Origin: an uncultured Caldimonas sp.
GTDB taxonomy: Bacteria > Pseudomonadota > Gammaproteobacteria > Burkholderiales > Burkholderiaceae
DNA: 64,000 nt
Assembly: GCF_946480305.1 (NCBI RefSeq)
Contig: NZ_CAMLJQ010000021.1
Span: 1-64,000 of the forward strand
Direction of reading: 5' to 3'
Of the stretch, positions 34,174 to 44,133 are shown piece after piece. Made by a program: the position numbers and the translations under genes. The notes beneath the pieces are model-generated. The model made no database searches and had not been told where the DNA came from. It saw nothing but the letters and a program-made list of their open reading frames with translations. Within the stretch, counting starts at the first letter, position 1; every line of letters starts with the position of its first letter.

Positions 34174-35421
34174 ATGTCCGACGCTGCCGCACCGCCCCCG
34201 CTCAAACTGGGCCTGACCGTGGCGGCAGCCCAGCTCACGCTGGCGCTGAGCTGGACAGTCTATGTCGTCTTCCTGCCCACGCTCGCCCAGCAAGCGGGCC
34301 TGCCGCCATCGACGGTGCTGCTGCTGCTGATGCTCGATCAGCTGGTGTTCGTGCTGGCCGACTACGCATGCGGCGTGGCCTCGGATCGCGTGCTGGCCGT
34401 GCACGCGCGGCTGGGCCCCTGGCTGGTCGGAGCCACGCTGCTATCGGCTGCGGCCTTCGTGTCGTTGCCGGTGCTGGCCCCTGAAGGCTCGCCCACACTC
34501 TTCATCGCCGTCACCCTGCTGTGGACCCTGACCTCTTCGGTGCTGCGTGCTCCGCCCCTGAACCTGATCGGCCGCCATGCTGCCCGGCCGGCACAGCCGG
34601 CCATGGTGGCCCTGGCGATGCTGGGGCTGGGCCTGGCGGCTGCGCTGGCTCCTTGGCTGGCGGTCGTGCTCAAGGGGCAGGACGCGCGGCTGCCCTTCGT
34701 CGTTGCCAGCCTGGGTGTCTGTGCAGCCGCACTCGCGATGGCGGCGGCCGAGCAGTTGGCGCGCCGCCATCGCGAGTGCGGCAGGTCGGCCCCGGTGGCT
34801 GCGTCGCGGCCAACGGGTGACCCACCGGAAACACGTTGGCCACAGCTGCTGGCAGCCGCGTTGCTGGCGGCGCTGGCGTTCCAGTTGCACACCAGCGTCA
34901 ATGCCGCAGCGCAGTTCCGCCGCTTCGTGCCGGCCGAGGCATTGGTGTGGTGGCTGCCGGTGTTCTGGGCCGGCTTCAATTTGTCGCTGTGGCCGGCGAT
35001 GAAGCTGGCACCGCGCCTGGGCGAGCTGCGGTTGGTGGCCGCCGCGGCGCTGGCGGCCGCTGCTGCCATCATCGTCAGTGCGGTGGCGCCGTCCCTGGCC
35101 CTGCTGGCCGTGGCGCAGGCGGTGGCCGGTATGGCCTGGTCGGCCATGCTTGCCGGCGGCTTCATGGCTGCACTGGCGATGGGCCACGTGGGACGCGAAG
35201 GCCGCTTCAGCGGCGCGCTTTCGTCGAGCCTCGCCGGCGCGTCGCTGGTGCGCCTGGCGCTGGTGGCGAGTGGCGGCGCGGCCGCGCTGCGCGCCGACGG
35301 CGCCATGTGGCCGGACGCACTGCCGGCGCTGTTGTGGGTGGGCTCTGCAGGGTTGTTGGTGTGGGCGCTCAAGTCGGGACTCGCGACGGCGCGCGTGACC
35401 GGGTCTTCGCAAGTGCCTTGA
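34174..35421 (+). CDS. MFS-type transporter
   Basis: The 415-residue protein begins MSDAAAPPPLKLGLTVAAAQ and has about 12 hydrophobic helices. The loop between helices 2 and 3 (DYACGVASDRVLAVHARLGP) corresponds to the major facilitator motif A (D-x-x-x-D-R). A central hydrophilic stretch near residues 190-225 joins the two six-helix halves. Substrate not deducible; no neighbouring regulator. Confidence 0.8.
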   Translation: MSDAAAPPPLKLGLTVAAAQLTLALSWTVYVVFLPTLAQQAGLPPSTVLLLLMLDQLVFVLADYACGVASDRVLAVHARLGPWLVGATLLSAAAFVSLPVLAPEGSPTLFIAVTLLWTLTSSVLRAPPLNLIGRHAARPAQPAMVALAMLGLGLAAALAPWLAVVLKGQDARLPFVVASLGVCAAALAMAAAEQLARRHRECGRSAPVAASRPTGDPPETRWPQLLAAALLAALAFQLHTSVNAAAQFRRFVPAEALVWWLPVFWAGFNLSLWPAMKLAPRLGELRLVAAAALAAAAAIIVSAVAPSLALLAVAQAVAGMAWSAMLAGGFMAALAMGHVGREGRFSGALSSSLAGASLVRLALVASGGAAALRADGAMWPDALPALLWVGSAGLLVWALKSGLATARVTGSSQVP

Positions 35422-35634
35422 TCGCCACGGGCCCGCGCCCGCTGCATGCACGAAGCGCGGACACCTTAAAAGCGCCCCTTCATCGTCAGCTTGATCCGCA
35501 CAACCGCGCACCGTGGGTCGCGGCATTGCGCGTTGTGCTGGACCGGCTGCGTCTTCATGATCGATGCATCCCGCGGCTCCTTCAAAAGCGGAGGACGGAG
35601 CGGGCACACACCGCAATCGACAGGAGACAAGACG

Positions 35635-36690
35635 ATGCTTGCATGGACGTTGAAAGTGCAGGGGTGGGGCGCCGGCGTGTGGCTGGCGTTGTGTCTGGCA
35701 ATCCACCCTGCACAAGCGCGGCCGGGTTGGAGCACCTCACCGCCGGAAACACAGCGCGTCGATCCGCAGCAGCTCGACCGCCTGCAGCGGCATCTGCAAG
35801 ACGAGCAGACGCGTATCCGGAGCCTCGCGGTGGTGCGTCATGGGCATCTGGTCTATGAGTACTACCGCCAGGACGTGCATCCCGACGATCTGCACAACGT
35901 CTACTCGGTCACCAAGAGCGTGCTGTCTCTGCTGGTCGGCATTGCGATCGACCAAAAGAAGCTCGGGTCTCCTGACCAGACACTCGCAGAACTGCTGCCT
36001 GAGCATGCAGCACGAGCACCGGACGCGAGAGTGAAGAACATCCGGCTCAAGGACCTGCTCGCGCTGACCAGCGGTTTCGAAGGCGACGCAGACCTCCGGC
36101 ACCCGGGCCTGCTTGCCGACCTCGACGGTGACGCGATCGACCTGGCATTGAGCAGGCCCGTGGTACGCAGCCCTGGCGAGAAGTTCGACTACAACAACCT
36201 CGACGGACACCTCGTATCAGCCTTGCTCGGGCGCAGTGTGGGCATGAGCGCCGCGCAGTATGCCGAGCGGACCCTGTTCGCGGACCTGGGCATCACACGC
36301 TACCGATGGCCGCACGACAAGCACGGCATCAACATCGGCTCCAGCGAGTTGCAGCTGACCACGCGTGACATGGCCAAGCTCGGCGAACTCATCGTGCGGC
36401 AGGGGCGCTGGAACGGTCGGCAGGTGGTGTCGCCCGAGTGGATCGAGGTTTCGACCAGGAAGCACTCTGACGGCAAGCCGCCGGCACGCCCCCCCTACGG
36501 CTACAACTGGTGGGTCTATATCACCCCGGTCGACGGCCGGCCGGCTGTGTTCGCCTCTGGCTATGGCGGGCAGTTCATCTACGTCGTGCCTTCCCTGGAG
36601 TTGGTCGTGGCCGTCACGTCGGAGACCCACGGTGACAACCAGACCGCCAAGGTCATTCGCGAGCAGGTGCTTCCGGCCGTGTTGCGATGA
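35635..36690 (+). CDS. Serine hydrolase of the beta-lactamase/penicillin-binding family
   Basis: ATG 35635 follows AGGAGA. A signal peptide (residues 1-30, ending AQA) precedes the 351-residue class C-like serine hydrolase. The catalytic S-x-x-K is in NVYSVTKSVLSLLVGI (about 99-114), the Y-x-N equivalent is FDYNNLDGHLVSALLG, and a KTG-like triad lies in GYGGQFIYV near residue 315. Members include esterases and beta-lactamase-like peptidases in the periplasm. Antibiotic hydrolysis is not implied. Confidence 0.83.
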   Translation: MLAWTLKVQGWGAGVWLALCLAIHPAQARPGWSTSPPETQRVDPQQLDRLQRHLQDEQTRIRSLAVVRHGHLVYEYYRQDVHPDDLHNVYSVTKSVLSLLVGIAIDQKKLGSPDQTLAELLPEHAARAPDARVKNIRLKDLLALTSGFEGDADLRHPGLLADLDGDAIDLALSRPVVRSPGEKFDYNNLDGHLVSALLGRSVGMSAAQYAERTLFADLGITRYRWPHDKHGINIGSSELQLTTRDMAKLGELIVRQGRWNGRQVVSPEWIEVSTRKHSDGKPPARPPYGYNWWVYITPVDGRPAVFASGYGGQFIYVVPSLELVVAVTSETHGDNQTAKVIREQVLPAVLR

Positions 36691-36724
36691 GCGTGCCTGT
36701 GCGGCCGCGACCCATGCGGCTGCG

Positions 36725-37627
36725 CTACCCGGGCGGCGACGGCGCCAGCCGCGCGATCAGGTGGTCCACGAACACCCGCACCTTGGGCGACAGGTGCCGG
36801 CTCGACGGCCACAGCACGCGGTACTGCCCCTGCGGCTCCAGTGCGTGCTGCAGCACGCTCACCAGTTGCCCGCCGGCCAGCGCGTTGCCCGCCAGGAAGT
36901 CCGGCAGGCAGGCGATGCCGAGGCCGCGCAGCGCGGCACCGGACACTGCCTCGATGTTGTTGCATGCGAGCACGGTGCGCGCGCCGGCACCGGCCTGCGT
37001 TGCGGCTTCGGGCAGCAGTGGCCAGTCCAGCAGCTTGCCGGTGTTGGGGTGCCGGAACCGCACCGCCCGGTGTTGCGGCAGCTCGCGCGCCGTCCGTGGG
37101 GTGCCGTGTTGCGTGAGGTAGGCGGGCGACGCGCACAGCAACAGGCGGAAGGTGTGCAGTGGCCGCGCGACCAGCCGTGAGTCGGGCGGCTCGCCGCTGC
37201 GCACGGCCACGTCGATTCCGGCTTCGATCAGGTCGACGGTGCGGTCGGTGAAGTGGATGTCGAGTTCGACCTCGGGATAGCGCGCGACGAAATCCGGGAT
37301 CACCGGCAGCAGGAAGTGGTAGCCGACGACAGGAGCGCTCACGCGCAACCGGCCACGCGGCACTTCGCGCGACTGCGACAGCATCGCCTGCGCGTCGTCC
37401 AGTTCGTCGAGGATGCGGCGACAGCGTTCGTGGAACAGCCGGCCCTCGGGCGTGAGCTGCATGCGCCGCGTGCTGCGCTGGATCAGCCGCACGCCCACCT
37501 CCTGCTCCAGCCGGCCGACTGCCTTGCCGACGGCAGAAGCGGAGATTTCGAGTGCCCGCGACGCGGCGACGAAGCTGCCGAGATCGGCCGTCTTCACGAA
37601 GGCCAGCAGGCCGGTGAGCTTGTCCAT
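36725..37627 (-). CDS. LysR-family transcriptional regulator
   Basis: ATG 37627 behind GGAG; the frame upstream is not real. The 300-residue protein begins MDKLTGLLAFVKTADLGSFV; the helix-turn-helix is ASRALEISASAVGKAVGRLE and the substrate domain ends with SPKVRVFVDHLIARLAPSPP. Same type as regulators near aldehyde or transport genes. It is divergent from livM across 121 bases, and may regulate that or another target. Confidence 0.87.
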   Translation of the reverse strand: MDKLTGLLAFVKTADLGSFVAASRALEISASAVGKAVGRLEQEVGVRLIQRSTRRMQLTPEGRLFHERCRRILDELDDAQAMLSQSREVPRGRLRVSAPVVGYHFLLPVIPDFVARYPEVELDIHFTDRTVDLIEAGIDVAVRSGEPPDSRLVARPLHTFRLLLCASPAYLTQHGTPRTARELPQHRAVRFRHPNTGKLLDWPLLPEAATQAGAGARTVLACNNIEAVSGAALRGLGIACLPDFLAGNALAGGQLVSVLQHALEPQGQYRVLWPSSRHLSPKVRVFVDHLIARLAPSPPG

Positions 37628-37748
37628 TGCAGGCTCCTGCGTCGTGATTGCGGACCATTCGTCCGCTATGAACGGATTGTCGGCATCTTCCTGTTGGATT
37701 CGAGCTCGTTTAGCCTGCGCGACGCCGAACAAAACGCTGAAGGAACCC

Positions 37749-38822
37749 GTGCACGCTGCTTCGCCTTTTCGCATTCCGGGCCGCGCATGGGCGGTTGCGC
37801 TCCTGCTGCTGCCGCTGCTGCTGCAGAGCTTCGGCGACCACTGGGTGCGCATCGCCGACACCTCGCTGCTCTACGTGATGCTGGCGCTCGGCCTCAACGT
37901 GGTGGTCGGGTATGCCGGCCTGCTCGATCTGGGCTACGTGGCCTTCTATGCCGTGGGCGCCTACCTGTTCGCGCTGCTGGCGTCGCCGCATCTCACCGAG
38001 CATTTCGCGTGGATCGCGGCGGCGTTCCCGCAGGGGCTGCATGCCGCGTGGTGGCTCACGATTCCGCTCGGTGCCGCGCTGGCTGCGTTGTTCGGTGTGC
38101 TGCTCGGTGCACCCACGCTCAGGCTGCGCGGCGACTACCTGGCGGTGGTGACGCTGGGCTTCGGTGAGATCGTGCGCATCCTCATCGTCAACATGGGCCA
38201 TCCGGTCAACATCACCGACGGCGCCAAGGGGCTGAGCCGCATCGACTCGATCGAGCTCTTTGGCCTCGACCTGGGGCGCCACCTTTACGTGGGCGAGTTC
38301 CGCATCGCATCGGTCACGCTGCACTACTACCTGTTCCTGGCGCTGGTGGCGCTCACGGTGTGCATCTGCCGGCGATTGCAGGACTCGCGCATTGGCCGCG
38401 CCTGGATGGCGATGCGCGACGACGAGGCCGCAGCGCGGGCGATGGGCATCGACACCCGCAACATGAAGCTGCTGGCGTTCGGCGTGGGCGCGAGTTTCGG
38501 CGGCGTCAGCGGCGCGATGTTCGCCACGTTCCAGGGCGTCGTGTCGCCTGAGGCGTTCAGCCTGCAGGAGTCCGTCATCGTCGTCGCGATGGTGGTGTTC
38601 GGCGGCATCGGGCACGTGCCGGGCGTGATCCTCGGGGCGCTGTTGCTGACGGCGTTGCCCGAGGTGCTGCGTTACGTGGTGGGGCCGCTGCAGGCCATGA
38701 CGGACGGACGGCTCGACGCCGGCATCCTGCGGCCCCTGCTGATTGCGGCGGCGATGATCGTGATGATGTTGTTGCGCCCGCGCGGGTTGTGGCCGGCGCG
38801 GGAGCATGGGACACCACACTAG
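37749..38822 (+). CDS. livM: Branched-chain amino acid ABC transporter permease
   Basis: GTG 37749 follows AAGGAA. The 357-residue protein has eight to ten TM helices and the LivM-type cores LYVMLALGLNVVVGYAGLLD, RLRGDYLAVVTLGFGEIVRI and GGIGHVPGVILGALLLTALP. It transports branched-chain amino acids or amides across the inner membrane only with LivH, LivF, LivG and a binding protein, none of which are near. Orphan permease opposite a LysR gene. Confidence 0.85.
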   Translation: MHAASPFRIPGRAWAVALLLLPLLLQSFGDHWVRIADTSLLYVMLALGLNVVVGYAGLLDLGYVAFYAVGAYLFALLASPHLTEHFAWIAAAFPQGLHAAWWLTIPLGAALAALFGVLLGAPTLRLRGDYLAVVTLGFGEIVRILIVNMGHPVNITDGAKGLSRIDSIELFGLDLGRHLYVGEFRIASVTLHYYLFLALVALTVCICRRLQDSRIGRAWMAMRDDEAAARAMGIDTRNMKLLAFGVGASFGGVSGAMFATFQGVVSPEAFSLQESVIVVAMVVFGGIGHVPGVILGALLLTALPEVLRYVVGPLQAMTDGRLDAGILRPLLIAAAMIVMMLLRPRGLWPAREHGTPH

Positions 38823-39030
38823 CTGGCCCTGGCGATCAATACCCCGGCATCGATCATCAGGTACTGCTCCTCGGCATGTGGCGATGGCCCAGCGTTGTGT
38901 GTCCACGTGATGAGCGGCCCAGCGGCGACAATTTTTGCTGCCGTTCAACCCCGCCCGGGCGATCCATGCGTTTCGGTCAGGGCAACCAGCCGGCGCGCGG
39001 TGCGCCGCTTCCCACCACCTTGGAGACACG

Positions 39031-40503
39031 ATGTCCGGTTCCCACGTTCCGCCCGCGGCGCCCGCCGCGCTTGCCTTGTCCCTGCTCGCCGCGGGCGCCG
39101 TCGCGCAACCCGGCGGTGCCTCCGGCACTGCGCAGGAACGCCGCAGCAGCCTCGAAGACCAGCAATCGGTCGCGGTCACGATCTACAACGACGACCTCGC
39201 GTTGATCAAGGAAACACGCGCGCTGACACTGCACACCGGCATCAACCGGCTGGCGCTGCGCGACGTCAGCGCGCGCATCCGGCCTGAGACGGCGCTGCTG
39301 CGCAGCGTGTCGCACCCGGGCGCGTTCGACCTGCTGGAGCAGAACTTCGATTTCGACCTGCTCACGCCGGGCAAGCTGCTCGAAAAGTACGTCGGCCGCA
39401 ATGTGCGCATCGTCAAGACCCACCCGACCACCGGTGCCGAGACGGAGGAAACCGCCCAGGTGCTGAGTGCCAACGAAGGTGTGGTGCTGAAGATCGGCGA
39501 CCGCATCGAGACGGGCGTGCCCGGGCGCATCGTGTTCGACGGCGTGCCCGCCACGCTGCGCGATCGGCCCACGCTGGTGACGGAGCTGCAGAACCGTCGC
39601 GCCGGTGCGCAGACGGTGGAGCTGTCGTACCTGTCCGGCGGGCTGTCGTGGAGGGCCGACTACGTGGCCGAGCTGAACGCCGACGACTCCGCGCTGGACC
39701 TCAACGGCTGGGTCACGCTCACCAACCGCAGCGGCACGGCCTATCCGAACGCCAGGCTGCAGCTGGTGGCCGGCGACGTGAACCGTGTGCAGGAAGAAAT
39801 GGTCGAACGCCGCCGCGGGTCCTACGCGCCCCTGGCCGCGATGGCGGCACCTGCACCGATGGCGCAGGAAGCGCTCTTCGAATACCACCTCTACACACTG
39901 GGGCGGCCCACCAGCCTGGCGGACAACCAGACCAAGCAGGTGGCCTTGCTCAGCACCGCCGGCGTGCCGGTCACCAAGGAGCTGCTGGTGAGCGGGAGCG
40001 AGCACTACTACCACGAGAGCGTCGGCGAGATCGGCCGCAAGCTGAAAGCGGGCGTGTATGTCGAGTTCGACAACCGGGACAGCTCGCGCCTGGGGCAGCC
40101 GCTGCCCAAGGGGGTGGTGCGCGTGTACAAGCGCGACAGCGCCGGCAATGCGCAGTTCGTCGGCGAGGACCGCATCGACCACACCCCGAAGAACGAGAAG
40201 GTGCGCCTGCACCTGGGCGACGCGTTCGACGTGACGGCCGACAAGAAGCAGACCGACTTCAAACGGCGCGAGCACAACAACCGCGCGAGCTATGTGTACG
40301 AAAGCGCCTACGAGATCGTGCTGCGCAACGCCAAGACGGAACCGGTGACCGTGACCGTGCGCGAGCCGGTGCCCGGCGACTGGACGATGCTGCAGGAGTC
40401 GCACCCGCACGCCAAGGTGGCGGCGGGCACGGCGCAGTGGCGGGTGGCGGTGCCGGCCGGCGGCTCCACCGCGCTGAAGTACCGGGTGCAGACGCGCTAT
40501 TGA
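39031..40503 (+). CDS. DUF4139 secreted protein
   Basis: ATG 39031 follows TGGAGA. A signal peptide (1-30, ending AVAQP) precedes a 460-residue mature protein. It starts with an N-terminal beta domain (VTIYNDDLALIKETRALTL) and continues with a DUF4139 region: LSYLSGGLSWRADYVAELN, DGWVTLTNRSGTAYPNARLQ (LNGWVT...), then KAGVYVEFDNRDSSRLGQPL and a C-terminal ETPVT-type domain. Family function is unknown. It is envelope exposed and convergent with the aldehyde dehydrogenase gene. Confidence 0.8.
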   Translation: MSGSHVPPAAPAALALSLLAAGAVAQPGGASGTAQERRSSLEDQQSVAVTIYNDDLALIKETRALTLHTGINRLALRDVSARIRPETALLRSVSHPGAFDLLEQNFDFDLLTPGKLLEKYVGRNVRIVKTHPTTGAETEETAQVLSANEGVVLKIGDRIETGVPGRIVFDGVPATLRDRPTLVTELQNRRAGAQTVELSYLSGGLSWRADYVAELNADDSALDLNGWVTLTNRSGTAYPNARLQLVAGDVNRVQEEMVERRRGSYAPLAAMAAPAPMAQEALFEYHLYTLGRPTSLADNQTKQVALLSTAGVPVTKELLVSGSEHYYHESVGEIGRKLKAGVYVEFDNRDSSRLGQPLPKGVVRVYKRDSAGNAQFVGEDRIDHTPKNEKVRLHLGDAFDVTADKKQTDFKRREHNNRASYVYESAYEIVLRNAKTEPVTVTVREPVPGDWTMLQESHPHAKVAAGTAQWRVAVPAGGSTALKYRVQTRY

Positions 40504-40518
40504 AAAACCACCGCACGA

Positions 40519-40557
40519 TGACGCAGGGCAGGCCAGGCCCGCCCTGCGCCGGCGTCA
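40519..40557. terminator. Bidirectional hairpin between convergent genes
   Basis: TGACGC...GCGTCA outer stem with inner GCAGGGC/GCCCTGC stem lies between the DUF4139 stop and the end of the aldehyde dehydrogenase gene, partly overlapping that gene's last codon. No long T-run is seen, so efficiency is uncertain. Confidence 0.5.
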
Positions 40558-41997
40558 TGCCAGCGTGTAAGCCGTCTTGACCGTGGTGTAGAACTCGGCG
40601 GCGTAGCGACCTTGCTCGCGCGGGCCATAGCTCGAGCCCTTGCGGCCGCCGAACGGCACGTGATAGTCGACGCCCGCCGTCGGCAGGTTGACCATCACCA
40701 TGCCGACCTGCGCGTGCCGCTTGAAGTGCGTGGCGTGCTTCAGCGAGGTGGTCGCGATGCCGGCAGACAGGCCGAACTCGGTGTCGTTGACGACGGCGAG
40801 CGCCTCGTCGTAGTCCTTCACGCGGATCACGCTGGCCACCGGGCCGAAGATCTCTTCGCGGTTGATCTTCATCGACGGCGTGCTGTCGGCAAACAGCGTG
40901 GGCGCGAGGAAGTAGCCTTCGGTCTCGCAGTTCACGCGTTCGCCGCCGGTCACCAGCTTCGCGCCTTCGCGCTGACCGATCTCGATGTAGCGCTCATCCT
41001 GCTCGAGCTGCGCGGCCGAGACCACCGGACCCATGTCGATGCCGGCTGCGAGTGCGTGGCCGACCTTGATGCGGCGCGCACGTTCGGCCAGGGCATCGAC
41101 GAAACGCCCGTAGATGCCTTCGGTGACGATGATGCGGCTCGAGGCGGTGCAACGCTGGCCGGTGGAATAGAAGGCGCTCTGTGCGCACAGCTCCACGGCG
41201 ACGGCGAGGTCTGCATCGTCGAGCACCACCTGCGGGTTCTTGCCGCCCATCTCCAGCTGCACCTTGGCACCGCGCGCCACGCAGGCGGCCGCGACCTGGC
41301 GGCCAACGCCGACCGAGCCGGTGAAGCTCACCGCGTCGATGCCGGGGTGGTCGACCAGCGCCTGGCCCACTTCACGGCCGGCGCCCATCACGAGGTTGAA
41401 CACGCCGGCGGGCAAACCTGCCCGGCTGATGATCTCGGCCAGCGCCCAGGCGCTGCCGGGCACCAGGTCTGCGGGCTTGAAGACGACGCAGTTGCCATAG
41501 GCCAGCGCGGGCGCGATCTTCCACGCAGGGATCGCGATGGGGAAGTTCCACGGGCTGATCAACCCGACCACGCCCACGGGCTCGCGCGTGATTTCCACGC
41601 CGATGCCGGGGCGCACCGAAGGCAGCAGCTCGCCGGCCGTGCGCAGCGCTTCACCGGCGAAGAACTTGAAGATGTTGCCGGCGCGGGCGACTTCGCCGAT
41701 CGCTTCGGGCCGCGTCTTGCCCTCTTCGCGGGCGAGCAGCGCGCCGAGTTCATCCTTGCGGGCGAGGATCTCGCTGCCGATGCGGTCGAGCACATCGGCG
41801 CGTGCCTGGATGCCGCCGGTGCTCCACGCCGGCAACGCCGCGCGCGCGGCCTGCACGGCGCGGTCGACGTGCGCCTTGCCGCCCACCGCATAGTGGCCGA
41901 TCGTGTCGGCGAGGTCCGACGGGTTGATGTTGGCGACCGAGCCGTGGCCTTCGACCCACTCGCCACCGATGTAGTGCAGGTGCAGCTTGTCGTTCAT
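40555..41997 (-). CDS. 2,5-dioxovalerate (alpha-ketoglutarate semialdehyde) dehydrogenase
   Basis: The 480-residue NAD(P)-dependent aldehyde dehydrogenase has the Glu motif VQLEMGGKNPQ (about 252-262) and the catalytic Cys in FYSTGQRCTASSR (about 280-292), plus PWNFPIAIPAWKIAPALAYG. With KdgD immediately upstream (10 bases) it should oxidise 2-oxoglutarate semialdehyde to 2-oxoglutarate, the last step of the oxidative uronate route. Substrate assignment rests on context; the fold and chemistry on sequence. Confidence 0.85.
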   Translation of the reverse strand: MNDKLHLHYIGGEWVEGHGSVANINPSDLADTIGHYAVGGKAHVDRAVQAARAALPAWSTGGIQARADVLDRIGSEILARKDELGALLAREEGKTRPEAIGEVARAGNIFKFFAGEALRTAGELLPSVRPGIGVEITREPVGVVGLISPWNFPIAIPAWKIAPALAYGNCVVFKPADLVPGSAWALAEIISRAGLPAGVFNLVMGAGREVGQALVDHPGIDAVSFTGSVGVGRQVAAACVARGAKVQLEMGGKNPQVVLDDADLAVAVELCAQSAFYSTGQRCTASSRIIVTEGIYGRFVDALAERARRIKVGHALAAGIDMGPVVSAAQLEQDERYIEIGQREGAKLVTGGERVNCETEGYFLAPTLFADSTPSMKINREEIFGPVASVIRVKDYDEALAVVNDTEFGLSAGIATTSLKHATHFKRHAQVGMVMVNLPTAGVDYHVPFGGRKGSSYGPREQGRYAAEFYTTVKTAYTLA

Positions 41998-42007
41998 CGT
42001 GGGCTCC

Positions 42008-42919
42008 TCATTGCGGGCCGAGTTTTGCCATCAGCGCGGCCAGTTGCTCGCGTTCGTCGGGCTTCAGGTCGGTCAGCGGTGCGCGCACCGGCCCGGCGGG
42101 GTGGCCGGCGATGGCGGCGCCCGCTTTGACGATGCTCACGGCATAGCCGGCGCAGCGGTTGCGGATGGCGAGGTAGGGCAGGAAGAACTCGCGGATCAGG
42201 CGGCTCTGCGTGGCACGGTCGTCAGCCGCCGTGGCGGCGTAGAAGTCCATCGCCAGCTTGGGCACGAAGTTGAAGACCGCCGACGAATACACCGGCACGC
42301 CCAGCGCCTTGTATGCCGCGGCATACACCTCGGCGGTCGGCAGGCCGCCCAGGTAGGCGAAGCGATCGCCCAGGCGCTCGCGGATGCTGACCATCAGCTC
42401 GATGTCACCGATGCCGTCCTTGAAGCCGACGAGGTTGGGGCAGCGCTCGGCCAGTTGCTCGAGTTGCGCCGGCCCCAGGCGGCACACCGCCCGGTTGTAG
42501 ACGATCACGCCGATCTTCACGGCGCGGCACACCGCTTCCACATGGGCGGCCACGCCGTCGGGCGAGGCTTCGGTGAGGTAGTGAGGCAGCAGCAGCACGC
42601 CTTGCGCACCCAGGCGCTCGGCTTCCTTGGCATAGGCAATGGCTTGACGCGTGCCGCCGCCGGCACCGGCAATGATGGGCACCTTGCCGCGGCAGGTGTC
42701 CACCGCGGTGCGCACGACCTCGGAGTACTCGCCCGGCTCCAGCGAGAAGAACTCGCCGGTGCCGCCCGCCGCGAACAGCGCGGTGGCGCCATACGGCGCG
42801 AGCCATTCGAGCCGCTGCGCATAGCCGCGCGGCTCGAAGTCGCCCTGCGCGTCGAAGTCGGTCAACGGGAAGGACAGGAGGCCGGAAGAGATGGTCTGCT
42901 GGAGGTCTTGGGGTGACAT
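42008..42919 (-). CDS. kdgD: 5-dehydro-4-deoxyglucarate dehydratase
   Basis: ATG 42919 is chosen; the longer frame is antisense to nothing. The 303-residue protein of the DapA/NAL aldolase family has [20 protein letters not shown], the Tyr-containing [14 protein letters not shown] and the Schiff-base Lys in [15 protein letters not shown] (about 190). It decarboxylates and dehydrates 5-keto-4-deoxy-glucarate to 2-oxoglutarate semialdehyde, supplying the next gene's substrate. Between a Bug receptor gene and the dehydrogenase, in one operon. Confidence 0.88.
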   Translation of the reverse strand: MSPQDLQQTISSGLLSFPLTDFDAQGDFEPRGYAQRLEWLAPYGATALFAAGGTGEFFSLEPGEYSEVVRTAVDTCRGKVPIIAGAGGGTRQAIAYAKEAERLGAQGVLLLPHYLTEASPDGVAAHVEAVCRAVKIGVIVYNRAVCRLGPAQLEQLAERCPNLVGFKDGIGDIELMVSIRERLGDRFAYLGGLPTAEVYAAAYKALGVPVYSSAVFNFVPKLAMDFYAATAADDRATQSRLIREFFLPYLAIRNRCAGYAVSIVKAGAAIAGHPAGPVRAPLTDLKPDEREQLAALMAKLGPQ

Positions 42920-42966
42920 GGAGAGATCCTGCGAACGAAGGGTAGGAACAAGGGCGGAAGGCACGC

Positions 42967-43953
42967 TCAGTCCAGACGGACGTCGGCCTGCTTGACGACA
43001 TCGGCCCAGCGGGCACGTTCGGCGTCGAAGAACTTGGTGAATTCGGGAGGGGTCATCGTCACCACCTCGGCGCCCTGGGCGACGAGCTTGGAGCGGACCT
43101 CGGGCGAGCGGATGATCTGCACCAGCGCCTGGTGCAGGCGCTGCACGGCCGCAGGCGGCATGCTGCGCGGAGCGACGACCCCCTGCCATGTGCCCGACTC
43201 GAAGTTCGGCACGCCCATCTCGGCGATGGTGGGCACATCGGGTATCAGCGCCATGCGCGTGCGCTTGGAGACGCCGAGTAGCTTCAGCTTGCCGCTCTGC
43301 ACATGTGGCCAGGTGGCGAGCATGCCGTTCATCAGCACGTCGGCCTGCCCGCCGATGGTGTCGGAGATCGCCTGCGCACCGCCCTTGTAAGGCACGTACT
43401 GCCAATTGGCTCCGGTTGCGCGCTCGACCGAGACACCCGCAAGGTGCGGAGCGCTGCCGATGGCCGTGACGGCGAAGTTGAGCGGCTTGGTTTTCGACAG
43501 CGCGATCAACTCCTTCAGGTTGTTGGCCGGCACGGACGGATGCACCACCAGCAGGTGAGGCGAGTAGGCGAGCATCGCCACGCCCTGAAGGTCTTTCGAC
43601 GGGTCGAAGCTCAGCTTCTTGTAGACCGAAGGGCTGATGGCCAGGGCGCCGACGTCGCACAGCAAGATCGTGTGGCCGTCATCCGCCCTGGCCGCCTCGG
43701 CCGCGCCCAGGTTGCCGTTGGCGCCGGCCCGGTTCTCGATGACCACCGGCTGCTTCAGCGCGGCCGACAGCGGCTGGCTGATCAGGCGGGCGATCGCGTC
43801 CGAGGATCCACCGGGCGGGTAGGGCACGACGATGCGCAAGGCCTTGGACGGCCAGGCGGAGGATTGCGCCACGGCCGACCCCGCCCATGAGGCGCAGAGC
43901 ATCGCGGCGAGGCTGCCGAGCCAGAAGCGACGGGAAGAACGAAGGGATCGCAT
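42967..43953 (-). CDS. Bug/TctC-family substrate-binding protein
   Basis: AGGAGA precedes ATG 43953. A signal peptide (1-29, ending AVAQ) leads into a 328-residue periplasmic protein with the Bug patterns [31 protein letters not shown] and [20 protein letters not shown]. It binds a carboxylate-type ligand, here probably an aldarate or uronate. No TctA/TctB permease is in the window, so the partner transporter lies elsewhere. First gene of the minus-strand half of the hexuronate cluster; a candidate GntR site lies 61 bases upstream. Confidence 0.85.
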   Translation of the reverse strand: MRSLRSSRRFWLGSLAAMLCASWAGSAVAQSSAWPSKALRIVVPYPPGGSSDAIARLISQPLSAALKQPVVIENRAGANGNLGAAEAARADDGHTILLCDVGALAISPSVYKKLSFDPSKDLQGVAMLAYSPHLLVVHPSVPANNLKELIALSKTKPLNFAVTAIGSAPHLAGVSVERATGANWQYVPYKGGAQAISDTIGGQADVLMNGMLATWPHVQSGKLKLLGVSKRTRMALIPDVPTIAEMGVPNFESGTWQGVVAPRSMPPAAVQRLHQALVQIIRSPEVRSKLVAQGAEVVTMTPPEFTKFFDAERARWADVVKQADVRLD

Positions 43954-44013
43954 GCAAGTCTCCTGTAGAGCATGGGGCCGGGAAGGACGACAGACACGTC
44001 GTTTTCCCGGTCT

Positions 44014-44034
44014 TGTTGTCAGTCATCGTACAAC
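44014..44034. promoter_or_regulatory. Candidate GntR operator upstream of the Bug-KdgD operon
   Basis: On the minus strand GTTGTACGA and GACAACA half-sites are separated by five bases. Both half-sites recur in the operator at 44920-44934. It lies 61 bases upstream of the Bug gene, a suitable repression or activation position. Confidence 0.5.
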
Positions 44035-44133
44035 TGCAGGAAGGCAAATGCAAGGCTGACGTCGCAGCGCGTGCTCCGACCTCGCGAATGGCAGGAAAGG
44101 CGGGGCGACGCGAGCGCGGCCGCCGCAGGCCGG

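Noticed and set aside
35717..36700. Serine hydrolase as an antibiotic beta-lactamase
   Set aside because: S-x-x-K alone is shared by esterases and penicillin-binding-like proteins; nothing specific to resistance is seen.
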